Source: Pseudomonas putida (GTDB lineage: Bacteria > Pseudomonadota > Gammaproteobacteria > Pseudomonadales > Pseudomonadaceae). From it: 64,000 nucleotides of DNA. A model generated the notes under the pieces. The model ran no database searches, was not told where the DNA came from, and was given only the letters and a program-made list of their open reading frames with translations. The position numbers and the translations under genes were made by a program. The stretch spans positions 2,294,001-2,358,000 of the forward strand of contig NZ_CP113097.1 of NCBI RefSeq assembly GCF_026625125.1. Reading direction: 5' to 3'. Shown here in pieces: positions 41,152-50,436 of this stretch. How positions within the stretch are numbered: position 1 is the stretch's first letter; every line of letters starts with the position of its first letter.

Positions 41152-42216
41152 TCAGTCGAATTCCAGTTTGAGCTGTTGAGCCGTTAGGGTATTTGGCGTA
41201 ACACTTTTAGGTAGAGGTATTGTTTTAAGTTCCGTATGCTTTTTGGTGAATGCTTTTTTATCCTTGCGCTTACTATTGTTGATATGCGAGCGGTTAAACA
41301 GCCCACTCCAAAGGGCACGGCCAAGTTCAGCTGTTTCCTCTTCAGTAAGGTCATCGATGAAAGATCGTCCTACATGAGATTGATACGCCGGGGGTAGAGG
41401 GTATCTTTCTGCGTGCTCGTCAAGCATAGCACGGTAAATTGCGCTTTTACCCTTGGATTCCCAGCTTTGCTCGAGACCCTCCATGTCTTTACGGATCGAA
41501 AAGCAAGCTTTTTTAAATAGAGAGCAACTCTGCGTAGATGTGCATAGATTTGCACCGGCCCAAATTTTTCTATTGTCAGCGGTCAGTCGAGAGATTTGGA
41601 GAATTGAGTCAATGAATGAGGCGGGGGTGTCCGGGCTAAAGAAGATTTCATAGTGGTTGCTGTGATCGCTGGTCTGTAATCTGACGACCCCAATGAGGTG
41701 GCGCGTCATTTCTTTAATGATTGCTCTGAAGCTTCGGGCGTTATGTGTGTTGCTGCAAAGTGCTCTGATTTGATTGCTCAGTCCTTCGAGGAAGCTTTGG
41801 AAGGCCTGTTGTCTTATGACGCCATTCTCAGTGATCGGCTTAATAAGCTTATGGTCGATGGCTTGTAGGCTGTAACCATCTCCCATCTTTACACAGGCTA
41901 ATGTTTTAAGGGATTCCACCATGCCGTCGTAGCATTCTTCTGCGAACCACTCCGTTTCCCCCTTGGCGAATTTTTTCTCCGGGAGTGGCGTATTGTAATC
42001 CGCGTACAGTGTTTTTAACATGGTCTCCAAATCAGTCGCATCTTTGCGGTTGTCAGTGCGGAGAGTAAAAGAACGCTTTAAGCAAAAGGGGCCGCACTCT
42101 CGGTTGAGGTCGTTGACACGACGTTTGAAGTCGCTGGAAATTCCCATTTTGTAAGAAATGCCATTTGTTCTAACGAGAATATACAAAAAGTGCTTGCCTA
42201 ACATTGGTTTGTCCAT
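41152..42216 (-). CDS. GIY-YIG-like (T5orf172/MUG113-type) nuclease-domain protein
   Basis: A 354-residue protein with this start. Residues about 8-95 read FLYILVRTNGISYKMGISSD, then FKRRVNDLN, then GETEWFAEECY. These match the GIY-YIG fold of the T5orf172 group (YIL, YKxG, KRR, EWF). The remaining 260 residues are charged and unrecognised. The ATG at 42216 is chosen because it directly precedes the domain; it has no good ribosome-binding site and the frame stays open to a TTG at 42327, so the start is uncertain. The stretch 41461-41520 has 26 G/C of 60, far below the neighbours, which suggests recent transfer. Confidence 0.7.
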   Translation of the reverse strand: MDKPMLGKHFLYILVRTNGISYKMGISSDFKRRVNDLNRECGPFCLKRSFTLRTDNRKDATDLETMLKTLYADYNTPLPEKKFAKGETEWFAEECYDGMVESLKTLACVKMGDGYSLQAIDHKLIKPITENGVIRQQAFQSFLEGLSNQIRALCSNTHNARSFRAIIKEMTRHLIGVVRLQTSDHSNHYEIFFSPDTPASFIDSILQISRLTADNRKIWAGANLCTSTQSCSLFKKACFSIRKDMEGLEQSWESKGKSAIYRAMLDEHAERYPLPPAYQSHVGRSFIDDLTEEETAELGRALWSGLFNRSHINNSKRKDKKAFTKKHTELKTIPLPKSVTPNTLTAQQLKLEFD

Positions 42217-42441
42217 AAATAGCGAGGCGGCATTGTGTATTGAGTCTGGCTGCAGCGCAAATGCGAGGTTGGCGTATATGCATTTCAGCGCTAAGCAGGC
42301 ATAACCACCCATTAAAGCCCAGCTCAATCTGCTTCGCTGTCCTATCGTGCAAGATTCTGACCTGCAGCAAGTCCTCCGGCCAAACCACCACTATGCTGAA
42401 CGCTCCAACTCAAGCTCACTCAGGTAACCAAGGAGGCATTC

Positions 42442-43452
42442 ATGAAAGCTGCAGTTGTGGCCAAAGGGCAACGCGTGGACGTGGTGGAAAAAACCCTGCG
42501 CCCGCTTGCCCACGGTGAAGCGTTGCTGAAGATGCAGTGCTGTGGCGTGTGCCACACCGACCTGCACGTCAAGAATGGCGATTTCGGTGACAAGACGGGT
42601 GTGACCCTCGGCCACGAAGGGATTGGCGTGGTGGTGGAGGTAGGCCCGGGCGTCACGTCGCTCAAGCCGGGCGACCGCGCCAGCGTGGCGTGGTTCTTCC
42701 AAGGGTGTGGGCACTGCGAGTACTGCAACAGCGGTAACGAAACGCTGTGCCGTGAGGTGAAGAACTCGGGCTATACCGTCGACGGCGGCATGGCCGAGGC
42801 GTGCATCGTGGTGGCCGACTACGCGGTGAAGGTGCCTGACGGGCTCGACTCGGCTGCCGCCAGCAGCATCACCTGCGCCGGTGTGACCACGTACAAGGCG
42901 GTGAAATCGTCCAACATCCGCCCCGGGCAGTGGCTTGCGGTCTATGGCCTCGGCGGGCTGGGCAATCTGGCCCTGCAGTATGCGAAGAATGTCTTCAACG
43001 CCCGGGTCATCGCGATTGACGTGAACGATGAGCAGCTGGCATTCGCCCGTGAGATGGGCGCCGACCTGGTGGTCAATGCGCGCAGTGAGGATGTAGCCAA
43101 GGTCATCCAGGCGAAAACCGGCGGCGCGCAGGCGGCCGTGGTGACGGCGGTGTCGAAAAGCGCGTTCAATTCTGCAGTCGATGCGCTGCGTGCCGGGGGG
43201 CGGCTGGTGGCGGTCGGGCTGCCGCCAGAGGCCATGAGCCTGGACATTCCGCGCTTGGTGCTCGATGGCATCGAAGTGGTCGGCTCATTGGTGGGTACCC
43301 GCCAGGACCTGGCTGAAGCCTTCGAGTTTGCCGCGCAAGGCAAGGTGGTGCCGAAGGTGACGTTGCGGCCGATCGAAGACATCAACGCTATTTTCGAAGA
43401 GATGCTGGAAGGCAAGATCAAGGGCCGCATGGTGATCAACTTCGCGGATTGA
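42442..43452 (+). CDS. adhP: Zinc-dependent alcohol dehydrogenase
   Basis: A 336-residue medium-chain dehydrogenase that interconverts ethanol and other primary alcohols with aldehydes using NAD+. [10 protein letters not shown] and [10 protein letters not shown] carry catalytic zinc ligands, [15 protein letters not shown] the structural zinc, and [14 protein letters not shown] the NAD fold. GGAGG lies 8 bases before the ATG. It marks return to normal GC composition. Confidence 0.93.
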   Translation: MKAAVVAKGQRVDVVEKTLRPLAHGEALLKMQCCGVCHTDLHVKNGDFGDKTGVTLGHEGIGVVVEVGPGVTSLKPGDRASVAWFFQGCGHCEYCNSGNETLCREVKNSGYTVDGGMAEACIVVADYAVKVPDGLDSAAASSITCAGVTTYKAVKSSNIRPGQWLAVYGLGGLGNLALQYAKNVFNARVIAIDVNDEQLAFAREMGADLVVNARSEDVAKVIQAKTGGAQAAVVTAVSKSAFNSAVDALRAGGRLVAVGLPPEAMSLDIPRLVLDGIEVVGSLVGTRQDLAEAFEFAAQGKVVPKVTLRPIEDINAIFEEMLEGKIKGRMVINFAD

Positions 43453-43548
43453 GCAGTGCGCTGTCAGGGGCATGGGGCGGGTCTTCGGCACTGCTTGGAC
43501 CGAGTGACGGAGCACTTGCGCCACGCACCCGGCTTCACCTTGGCAACG

Positions 43549-44295
43549 TCACCAGGTGATCGGCTGACCATCCCACGCCCAGAAGCTGCCACTGTCCGCC
43601 GGCCCAAGCCGGCCAATCTGCTTCAGGATGCACTGTGCAGCGAACGTGGGTGCAAACAATTGCTCGGCGGGCACATTCGCCTGGAACGGTTGGGAAAGCT
43701 GGGTATCGGTGGTGCCGGGGTGCAGCACTAGCACCGTAGAGGCCGGGTTGAGCCGTTTGAGTTCGATGCTGGCCGTATGCAGCAGCTGGTTCAACGCGGC
43801 CTTGCTGGCGCGGTAGCTGTACCAGCCGCCCAGGCGGTTGTCGCCGATGGAACCGACCCTGGCCGAAAGCGCGGCAAAGGTGCAGGGCTGCTTGCGCAGC
43901 AGCGGCAGCAGGTGTTTGAGCAGCAGCACCGGCGCGAACGCATTGGTAGCGAAGCTGGCCTGCAGGCCAGCCAGGTCGAGTTGGGCCAGGGCCTTTTCCG
44001 CTTTGGCCCCGTCGCGCTGCAGAATGCCCAAGGTGCTTATGACCAGATCGAGGTGTGTGCAGATGCGGCTGACCTCGCTGGCCAATGCTTCAAGGGCCTG
44101 TTCATTGCGGGCGTCGCAATCGATACGCACCAGGCGCTCGCCATGTGCAGCGGCGAGCGCGGCCAGGGCTTGGCTGCCCCTGGCCTGGCGTGACACCGCC
44201 CACACTCGCGCCACGTCGTCGCGTGCCAGCAGCTGTTCGCACAGCGCCAGGCCGATGCCCTGGCTGGCGCCGCAGATGAGTGCGTTCAGCGTCAT
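43549..44295 (-). CDS. Short-chain dehydrogenase/reductase
   Basis: A 248-residue SDR-family oxidoreductase. The cofactor motif is CGASQGIGLALCEQLL (G-x3-G-x-G) and the catalytic motif is YSYRASKAALNQLL with the Ser before it. It resembles the CsgA/YbbO-like C-factor group. The substrate is unknown. It lies 12 bases after the DJ-1/PfpI gene. Confidence 0.88.
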   Translation of the reverse strand: MTLNALICGASQGIGLALCEQLLARDDVARVWAVSRQARGSQALAALAAAHGERLVRIDCDARNEQALEALASEVSRICTHLDLVISTLGILQRDGAKAEKALAQLDLAGLQASFATNAFAPVLLLKHLLPLLRKQPCTFAALSARVGSIGDNRLGGWYSYRASKAALNQLLHTASIELKRLNPASTVLVLHPGTTDTQLSQPFQANVPAEQLFAPTFAAQCILKQIGRLGPADSGSFWAWDGQPITW

Positions 44296-44307
44296 GGCGC
44301 AGCGGGC

Positions 44308-44994
44308 CTACTCGGCTGCCAGGCGCTTGAGCAGCGCCTTGGCCACCGCTTCCGACGATGCCGGGTTCTGCCCAGTGATCAGATGCCCGTCCTCGACCAC
44401 ATGGCTTGCCCAGTCCGGGCCTTTGGAGTACTCGCCGCCGTTGTGCTTGAGCATGTCCTCGACCAGAAAGGGCACCACATCAGTCAGCCCGACCGCATCT
44501 TCCTCGCTGTTGGCGAACCCGGTCACTTTCTTGCCCTTGACCACAGGGTGGCCGTCTGGCGCTTTGACGTTCTTGAACACACCCGGTGCATGGCACACGG
44601 CGGCAATCGGCTTGTTGGATGCATAGAAGGCTTCGAGAAGCGTCTTGGAGTCGGTGTCCTCGGCCAGGTCCCACAGCGGCCCATGGCCACCGGGGTAGAA
44701 TACGGCGTCGAAGTCATAAGGGTCGATTTCGCTCAGCGGTACTGTGTCGGCCAGTGCCATCTGCCCCTCGGTATCACTGCGAAAACGCCGGGTCGCGTCG
44801 GTTTGCGCATCGTCCTCGTCACTTTTGGGGTCCAGCGGTGGCTGCCCGCCTTTGGGCGAGGCAAGGGTGACGTCGGCGTTGGCGTCGATGAACACGTAGT
44901 AAGGTGCGGCAAACTCCTCCAGCCAGAAGCCGGTTTTCTTGCCGGTGTCGCCCAACTGATCGTGGGATGTCAGCACCATCAGGATCTTTTTCAT
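44308..44994 (-). CDS. DJ-1/PfpI family (type 1 glutamine amidotransferase-like) protein
   Basis: A 228-residue protein of the DJ-1/PfpI superfamily, close to the Hsp31/HchA-like glyoxalase III group. Cys134 in AAVCHAPGVF is the nucleophile in the tight elbow, and YDFDAVFYPGGHGPLWDL the preceding strand-loop. Members detoxify methylglyoxal or act as stress proteins. I chose the ATG at 44994, where the protein starts MKKILMVLTSHD, with GGAG about 11 bases upstream. Confidence 0.88.
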   Translation of the reverse strand: MKKILMVLTSHDQLGDTGKKTGFWLEEFAAPYYVFIDANADVTLASPKGGQPPLDPKSDEDDAQTDATRRFRSDTEGQMALADTVPLSEIDPYDFDAVFYPGGHGPLWDLAEDTDSKTLLEAFYASNKPIAAVCHAPGVFKNVKAPDGHPVVKGKKVTGFANSEEDAVGLTDVVPFLVEDMLKHNGGEYSKGPDWASHVVEDGHLITGQNPASSEAVAKALLKRLAAE

Positions 44995-45101
44995 CTGAGC
45001 CAGTTCTCCAAGCATGAATGGGCAGCGCGCCGTTCGCCCTGCATTACTGTGGGAGGGCATAGCGGGGCAGACGTTCCCTGCCCGGCATCAGCCTGGTGTA
45101 G

Positions 45102-45314
45102 TCAGCCCTGGTGAGGCTGGCCCTTGGCGCTCGGCCATACCACCGCCTGGCCTGCGATGACGCACTGTTGCTGGGGGTCATAGGTGAGGCTTGGCGAACC
45201 ATGCAGCTCATACCCCAAGGCAAGTATGTCCGATATTCTGCGACAGAACGCAGCATCGTCCTTGCCGGTGATCAGCCGGTAGCGGGGGAGGTCATTGGGA
45301 GGGGATGCTTGCAT
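45102..45314 (-). CDS. DUF1737-domain protein
   Basis: A 70-residue protein with the DUF1737 core YRLITGKDDAAFCRRISDIL and ALGYELHGSPSLTYD. These small proteins are common in pseudomonads; no function is established. It lies alone, upstream (minus strand) of the DJ-1 gene. Confidence 0.85.
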   Translation of the reverse strand: MQASPPNDLPRYRLITGKDDAAFCRRISDILALGYELHGSPSLTYDPQQQCVIAGQAVVWPSAKGQPHQG

Positions 45315-45450
45315 GTCGAGTTCCTTTCAGGGGGGGCACCGATCATGCCGTTTCGCTGTGCGTCATTCCACAGCAACCGGCGAGCCTGTTGATCTTAGCC
45401 AGGCTTGAACTGGTCCCGTCGAGGGCGCTCGGGCTATTACCGTACCGCTA

Positions 45451-45495
45451 TGGGGGCTGCTGCGCAGCCCATCGCCGGCAAGCCGGCTCCCACCA
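45451..45495 (+). repeat. REP hairpin, copy 3
   Basis: TGGGGGCTGCTGCGCAGCCC followed by ATCGCCGGCAAGCCGGCTCC is the same REP family as at 3583-3763. The 496-base gap 45315-45810 between DUF1737 and the fecI gene holds this, the inverted copy at 45578-45606, a Fur-like repeat, and no other gene I can support. Confidence 0.75.
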
Positions 45496-45577
45496 CAACC
45501 GCGCAGTTCATCAGGCCTGCGCTTTACCTGTGCAAGCAACCGTCTTGCCCAATTTCTAAACGCCGGCGCGATCCCAG

Positions 45578-45606
45578 TGGGCCGGCTTGCCGGCGATGGG
45601 GCCGGT
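45578..45606 (-). repeat. REP hairpin, copy 4 (inverted)
   Basis: TGGGCCGGCTTGCCGGCGAT continuing GGGGCCGG is an inverted, shorter copy relative to 45451-45495, giving a second BIME-like pair. Confidence 0.65.
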
Positions 45607-45768
45607 ACTTGCAGCACTATTCGCAAGCCACCGCTCTGGCCAGCACGCCAGAACATCCTCAGCAAGCCTACCCCCTACAGATACTGCGCAGACCTCCTGT
45701 GGGAGGAGATTCACAGGCGTCCTGACGGTCCCGTGAACACAAACCCCTTGGATCTGCACCGCAACGTA

Positions 45769-45788
45769 AAATAGAATCACTTCTATTT
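45769..45788. promoter_or_regulatory. Fur-box-like inverted repeat before the sigma factor gene
   Basis: AAATAGAA-TCAC-TTCTATTT is a perfect inverted repeat with 8-base arms, 22 bases before the fecI start. Iron-starvation sigma genes are normally Fur-repressed, and the AT-rich symmetric form fits a Fur site, though the match to the GATAAT consensus is weak. Confidence 0.5.
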
Positions 45789-45810
45789 ACGCCACTGCAG
45801 GGCCTTCCCC

Positions 45811-46320
45811 ATGACTGACGCCGCGACGCCCCCGGAGCACAGCTTGCCTGCCCTGTACCGTGAGCACCGTGGCTGGCTTGAAGCCTGGCTGCGCCGGCGC
45901 CTGAGCAACGCCTGGGATGCGGCCGATCTGAGCCAGGACACTTTTCTGAAAGTGCTGGCCAGTGCCCAGCCACTGGCCGAAATCCGCGAACCGCGCGCCT
46001 ACCTGTTGACCGTCGGCAGGCGCCTGTTGAGCGATTTCCACAAGCGCCGCAGCCTGGAGCAAGCTTACCTGGACGCGCTGGCACGATTGCCGGAGCAATG
46101 CCTGCCATCGCCGGAACAACGCTGGATCTTGCTCGAAACTCTGCAAGCGCTGGATGAACTGCTCGACGGCCTCAACGCGCCGGTGCGCAAGGCCTTTCTC
46201 TGGAGCCAGCTGGAAGGCCTGGGCTACAGCGAAATTGCGCAACGCCTTGGGGTATCCGAGCGCACGGTCAAACGCTACATGGCGCAGGCCTATGAGCACT
46301 GCCTGCTGGTGGACCTGTAA
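45811..46320 (+). CDS. FecI-type ECF sigma factor
   Basis: A 169-residue iron-starvation ECF sigma factor. Region 2 is WDAADLSQDTFLKVL and EPRAYLLTVGRRLLSDFHKR; region 4 is LEGLGYSEIAQRLGVSERTV with KRYMAQAY. It should direct transcription of the receptor gene downstream when the siderophore is bound. Its TAA overlaps the ATG of the FecR gene (TAATG). Confidence 0.93.
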   Translation: MTDAATPPEHSLPALYREHRGWLEAWLRRRLSNAWDAADLSQDTFLKVLASAQPLAEIREPRAYLLTVGRRLLSDFHKRRSLEQAYLDALARLPEQCLPSPEQRWILLETLQALDELLDGLNAPVRKAFLWSQLEGLGYSEIAQRLGVSERTVKRYMAQAYEHCLLVDL

Positions 46321-47264
46321 TGGCCGAACCTTCCGCTCAAGCCCGCGAAGTCGTACGCACGGCGGCGCGCTGGCTGGCACTGCTGGAGTCAGGCAAGGCC
46401 AGTGAAGGTGAGCTGCAGCGCCTGGCGCAGTGGCGCGCCAGCAACACCCTGCATGAGCAGGCCTGGCAGAAGGCGCAGCTGCTGCGCCAACGCTTCGCCC
46501 AACTGCACGGAGAGCTGGCGCTGGCCACGCTCGACCGCCCGGACGCCGAGCGTCGTGCCCTGCTCAAGCAAGCGTTGGGGGTGGCCGCGCTGGTTCCCGC
46601 CGCCTGGCTGCTTGGTCGGCAGGTACCACTGGATGCGTGGACCGCCGATGTGCATACCGCTGTGGGGGCGCGCAGTCGACGGGAGCTGGGCGATGGCACG
46701 GTCTTGCAGCTGAACACCGACAGTGCCGTCAACATTGACCTGGCAGCGCGACGGCTGACGCTGGTCCGCGGTGAGGTGGCCATCAACGCCCCCCAAGGCG
46801 TGCGCATGACCGTGCAGGTACCGTTTGGCCAGGTAGCGGTCAACGCAGGCGAGGCCTGTGTTCGTCTGTTCGATCAGTCTTGTCGGGTTTCTGTACTCAA
46901 CGGCACCGCCACGCTGCAACCACTGCGCGGCACGGCCGTGGCGTTGCAGGCGGGGCAGCAGGCCAGCCTGCAGGCCGCCAGCGTGGGCGCGGTAAGCGGG
47001 CTGGATGATTGGCTGCTGGGCTGGCGCGACGGGGTGCTGAGGCTGGACGATCGGCCATTGGGCGACTTGTTGCGTGAATTGCGCAGGTACCGCCCCGGTG
47101 TTTTGCGCTGGGCACCGGCGCTGGACACGCTGCGTGTCACCGGCACCTTCCGCCTCGACGACACGGACCGCGCGCTGTCACTGCTGGCGGCCAGCCTGCC
47201 GCTGGAGGTACATACGCGCACCCGTTATTGGGTCACGCTGACGGCGCGAGAAAAACGCGCGTAA
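46320..47264 (+). CDS. FecR-type anti-sigma/sigma regulator
   Basis: A 314-residue inner-membrane regulator. The N-terminal cytoplasmic part (about 1-75) has the DUF4880-like EVVRTAARWLALLESGKASE. A single membrane segment is near VAALVPAAWLLG (about 93-104), and the periplasmic FecR domain follows (RRELGDGTVLQLNTDSAVNI). It passes the receptor signal to the FecI sigma factor. It is translationally coupled to the sigma gene. Confidence 0.92.
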   Translation: MAEPSAQAREVVRTAARWLALLESGKASEGELQRLAQWRASNTLHEQAWQKAQLLRQRFAQLHGELALATLDRPDAERRALLKQALGVAALVPAAWLLGRQVPLDAWTADVHTAVGARSRRELGDGTVLQLNTDSAVNIDLAARRLTLVRGEVAINAPQGVRMTVQVPFGQVAVNAGEACVRLFDQSCRVSVLNGTATLQPLRGTAVALQAGQQASLQAASVGAVSGLDDWLLGWRDGVLRLDDRPLGDLLRELRRYRPGVLRWAPALDTLRVTGTFRLDDTDRALSLLAASLPLEVHTRTRYWVTLTAREKRA

Positions 47265-47328
47265 GGCTGTCCCCTTTTTTCCACTCGCCGGTCATTAGCA
47301 GTAGAAAAAATAACGGGAGCTTCATTCA

Positions 47329-49725
47329 ATGCCTGCAGTACAGCCTTGCCGCCCACGTCCCTGGATGCACCTGGGTTTCACCCTGAGCCTGTTGTTGAGT
47401 TCACCCACCTTTGCCGATGATGTTGCCAGGCGTGCCTATCAGGTGCCTGCCGGCAGCCTGGGCGGGGCGCTGACGCGCTTCGCCGAGCAGGCTGGGGTCA
47501 GCCTTTCGCTCGACCCGGCACTGCTCCAGGGCCGGCAAAGTGCCGGGTTGTCCGGCCGCTACAGCGTAGCCGAAGGTTTCATGCAACTGCTCCAGGGCAG
47601 CGGCCTGCAATGGCAGCAAGTGGGCGAGGGGGCCTTCACCCTGGTGCCTGCAGCGCAAAGCGCCAAGGCAATGGAGATCGCCCCGACCAACATCATTGGC
47701 GGCCCTGCAGCGGGTAGCCAAGCGCAGCCTTACGCCGGCGGCCAGGTCGCCCGACAGGGCGCGCAAGGCATGCTTGGCGCGCGCGACTTCATGGACACGC
47801 CGTTCAGCATGACCACCTACACCAGCGACCTGGTCAAGAATCAGCAGGCCCGGACGTTGGGCGACCTGGTCGCCAGCGACCCGTCGGTGCGGGCAACCAA
47901 CCCGGCGGGTGGGCGTTTCGAGCAATTCACCATCCGCGGTTTCAGCCTGTTCAACAGCGATGTCACCTATAACGGCCTGTACGGCATTCTGCCGACCTAC
48001 TCGATCGACATGGAGATGGCCGACCGGGTCGACATCATCAAAGGCCCCAGCCAGCTGATCAATGGCATATCGCCCCGGGGCAGCGTGGGCGGCGGTATCA
48101 ATGTGGTGCCCAAGCGCGCGGGGGATACACCGCTCACCGAGTTCACCGGCAGCTACGCCTCCGATAGCCAGGTGGGTGGTGCGGTGGATATCGGGCGGCG
48201 CTTTGGCGAGGGCGACCCGTTCGGCCTGCGCTTCAACGGGGTGAAGCAGTCCGGCGACACTGAATGGGACCACCAGCGTGTGGAACGCGAGATGGCCGTG
48301 CTGGGCCTGGACTTTCGGGGTGAGCGCTTGCGCCTCTCGGCTGACCTCGGCCATACCGAGCGTGACACCGACGCCCCCCAGGAACGGGTACTGATCGGTG
48401 CCAATGCCAAGGTGCCGAACGCCGACCAGGTGCATCACAACTACGCCCAGGCCTGGAGTCAGGCGCGCACCAACGATACCTTTGGTGCGCTCAATGCCGA
48501 GTACGATATCAGCGATGCGTTGTTGGCCTACGGCGCAGTCGGTGCCCGCAAGAGCAACCATGACTTTCTGCGGCACAACGTTTCGATCATCAACGATGCG
48601 GGTGATTTCAACGTCCAGCCACGGGATTTCTCCCGTGATGAAACCGTGCGCACCGCCATGGCCGGCCTGCGCAACTGGTTCCATACCGGGCCGGTCAGCC
48701 ATGAGCTGAACCTGGCTGCCACCTACTTCTATATGGACTTCGAAAACGGTGGTGCGCGCTATGCCTCGGCGCCCAGCAACCTCTACGACCCGGTCGCGAC
48801 ACCCAGCCCAACCACGCCGACGCGGATCGATGCCAAGGTCTACACCGAAAACCGCTTCACCGGCTTGGCGCTGGCCGATACGCTCGGCTTTTTCGACGAC
48901 CGCCTGCTGCTGACGCTGGGTGCCCGCTGGCAGCGTGTTCAGGTCGATGACTGGAGCGATGGCGTCAAGGGCGACACCGCCTACGACGAGGAAAAGGTCT
49001 CGCCCTCGGGCGGTGTGCTGCTCAAGGTCACCGACCAGCTCTCGCTCTACGCCAACTACATGGAGGGATTGAGCCAAGGCAAGATCGCACCGTCGACTGC
49101 GGTCAACGAGGACCAGATCTTCCCGCCGTTCACCAGCCGCCAGGTGGAGGTCGGCGCCAAGTACGACCTGGGCCATGTCGCCTTTACCGCCAGCGCCTTC
49201 CGCATTCGCCAGCCCGCCTACGAGACCAATGCCGGTTCACGCGTGTTCGGCCCCAATGGCAAGCGCGACAACCGTGGCATCGAGCTCAGCGTATTCGGCG
49301 AGCCGCTGCCGGGCGTTCGCCTGCTGGGCGGAGTGATGTACATCGACAGCGAGCTGACTGACACTATTGGCGGCGCCTACGACGGCAACCGCGCACCGGC
49401 AACCCCGGCGTACAACGTCAACCTCGGCGCCGAATGGGATGTGCCCGGGCTGGCCGGGCTGACCTTCACCGCACGGGGCATCCACTCCAGCTCCCAGTAC
49501 CTGGACCAGAACAACAGCAAGCAGATCGATGGCTGGGAGCGCTTGGACCTTGGCGCGCGGTATGCCTTCAGGGTCGACGCAACCCAGGTCACCTTGCGCG
49601 CCAATGTGGAGAACGTGCTGAACGAGCGCTACTGGGCCTCAGCCGGGGCGTCGGATGACAGCGAGCCAGGGCTGACGCTGTCTACGCCGCGTACCTGGCT
49701 GCTGTCGGCAACGGTTGGGTTCTAG
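47329..49725 (+). CDS. TonB-dependent siderophore receptor with signalling (STN) domain
   Basis: A 798-residue outer-membrane receptor with a signal peptide ending near residue 30 (SSPTFA). An STN domain (about 32-110; AYQVPAGSLGGALTRFAEQA) marks cell-surface signalling. The plug domain contains RFEQFTIRGFSLF and IDIIKGPSQLINGISP-like residues, and the beta-barrel ends WLLSATVGF with the C-terminal Phe. It forms a FecI-FecR-receptor unit with the two genes upstream. The ligand may be a hydroxamate siderophore by resemblance to FiuA/FoxA-type receptors, but the sequence does not fix it. Confidence 0.93.
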   Translation: MPAVQPCRPRPWMHLGFTLSLLLSSPTFADDVARRAYQVPAGSLGGALTRFAEQAGVSLSLDPALLQGRQSAGLSGRYSVAEGFMQLLQGSGLQWQQVGEGAFTLVPAAQSAKAMEIAPTNIIGGPAAGSQAQPYAGGQVARQGAQGMLGARDFMDTPFSMTTYTSDLVKNQQARTLGDLVASDPSVRATNPAGGRFEQFTIRGFSLFNSDVTYNGLYGILPTYSIDMEMADRVDIIKGPSQLINGISPRGSVGGGINVVPKRAGDTPLTEFTGSYASDSQVGGAVDIGRRFGEGDPFGLRFNGVKQSGDTEWDHQRVEREMAVLGLDFRGERLRLSADLGHTERDTDAPQERVLIGANAKVPNADQVHHNYAQAWSQARTNDTFGALNAEYDISDALLAYGAVGARKSNHDFLRHNVSIINDAGDFNVQPRDFSRDETVRTAMAGLRNWFHTGPVSHELNLAATYFYMDFENGGARYASAPSNLYDPVATPSPTTPTRIDAKVYTENRFTGLALADTLGFFDDRLLLTLGARWQRVQVDDWSDGVKGDTAYDEEKVSPSGGVLLKVTDQLSLYANYMEGLSQGKIAPSTAVNEDQIFPPFTSRQVEVGAKYDLGHVAFTASAFRIRQPAYETNAGSRVFGPNGKRDNRGIELSVFGEPLPGVRLLGGVMYIDSELTDTIGGAYDGNRAPATPAYNVNLGAEWDVPGLAGLTFTARGIHSSSQYLDQNNSKQIDGWERLDLGARYAFRVDATQVTLRANVENVLNERYWASAGASDDSEPGLTLSTPRTWLLSATVGF

Positions 49726-49767
49726 GGCAGGCGCTGCAGCCAGCCCCGCCCGCAGGCGTCGGCCCCG

Positions 49768-50391
49768 CTAGGCCATTCCGTTGCGGCCATGGGCCAGGAA
49801 GCCTGGATGCTCGCTCAGCCGTTGATAGTAATCACGCACCGCCGGCAGGTGCGGGTGCTCCAAGGGCGTTTCGAACCAGCGATTGACCGAAAGCCCGATG
49901 GGGATATCGGCCAACGTAAAGCGGTCACCGGCCACATAAGCCCCGGTCGTGGCCAACTGCTGCTCGAGGATTCGCATATGGCGCGACCAGTCTGCGCAGC
50001 CGGCGGCCAGCGCCTGGGCGTCCTGGTGCGCCGGTGAGTGGCGCACCAGCGACATGAAGGCATAGCTCCACGAGCGGTTCAGGTCCGAAGCCTGCCAGTC
50101 TATCCATTGGTCGACCCTGGCCCTGGCCGTGGCTTCGGTGGGGTACACCGGCGCATCGCCATAGCGCGTGGCCAGGTAGCGGATGATGGTGTTGGATTCC
50201 CACAGCGTGAAGTCGCCGTCCTGAATCACCGGGACCATGGCGTTGGGGTTCAGGGCCAGGAACGCGGGCGTGTCCGTGGGCTGAAAGCCTGCGCCCCAGT
50301 CTTCGCGCTCGAAGGGAACATCGAACTCGATGCAGGCCCAGAGGACCTTGCGCACGTTGATGCAAGAATCCCTGCCCAATATCCGTAGCAT
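49768..50391 (-). CDS. Glutathione S-transferase
   Basis: A 207-residue GST. The thioredoxin-like N-terminal domain holds [18 protein letters not shown], with Ser9 a likely glutathione-activating residue, and [20 protein letters not shown] is the cis-Pro and glutathione-binding loop. The helical C-terminal domain follows. Convergent with the receptor gene. Confidence 0.9.
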   Translation of the reverse strand: MLRILGRDSCINVRKVLWACIEFDVPFEREDWGAGFQPTDTPAFLALNPNAMVPVIQDGDFTLWESNTIIRYLATRYGDAPVYPTEATARARVDQWIDWQASDLNRSWSYAFMSLVRHSPAHQDAQALAAGCADWSRHMRILEQQLATTGAYVAGDRFTLADIPIGLSVNRWFETPLEHPHLPAVRDYYQRLSEHPGFLAHGRNGMA

Positions 50392-50436
50392 GCTGTGCGT
50401 CCTTTTCCGGTAAGAGCCGACAATGTACCGCGCTGG

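Noticed and set aside
34201..42216. Prophage, integrative element or insertion sequence
   Set aside because: No integrase, transposase, phage structural gene, flanking direct repeats or tRNA target was found despite accessory-looking content.
41152..42327. TTG start at 42327 for the GIY-YIG-like gene
   Set aside because: The extra N-terminal 37 residues are not conserved-looking and the domain begins after the ATG at 42216, though the point stays uncertain because neither start has a clear ribosome-binding site.
47401..49176. A 591-codon minus-strand frame across the TonB receptor gene
   Set aside because: It is a shadow of the receptor frame; the plus-strand product has signal peptide, STN, plug and barrel features.
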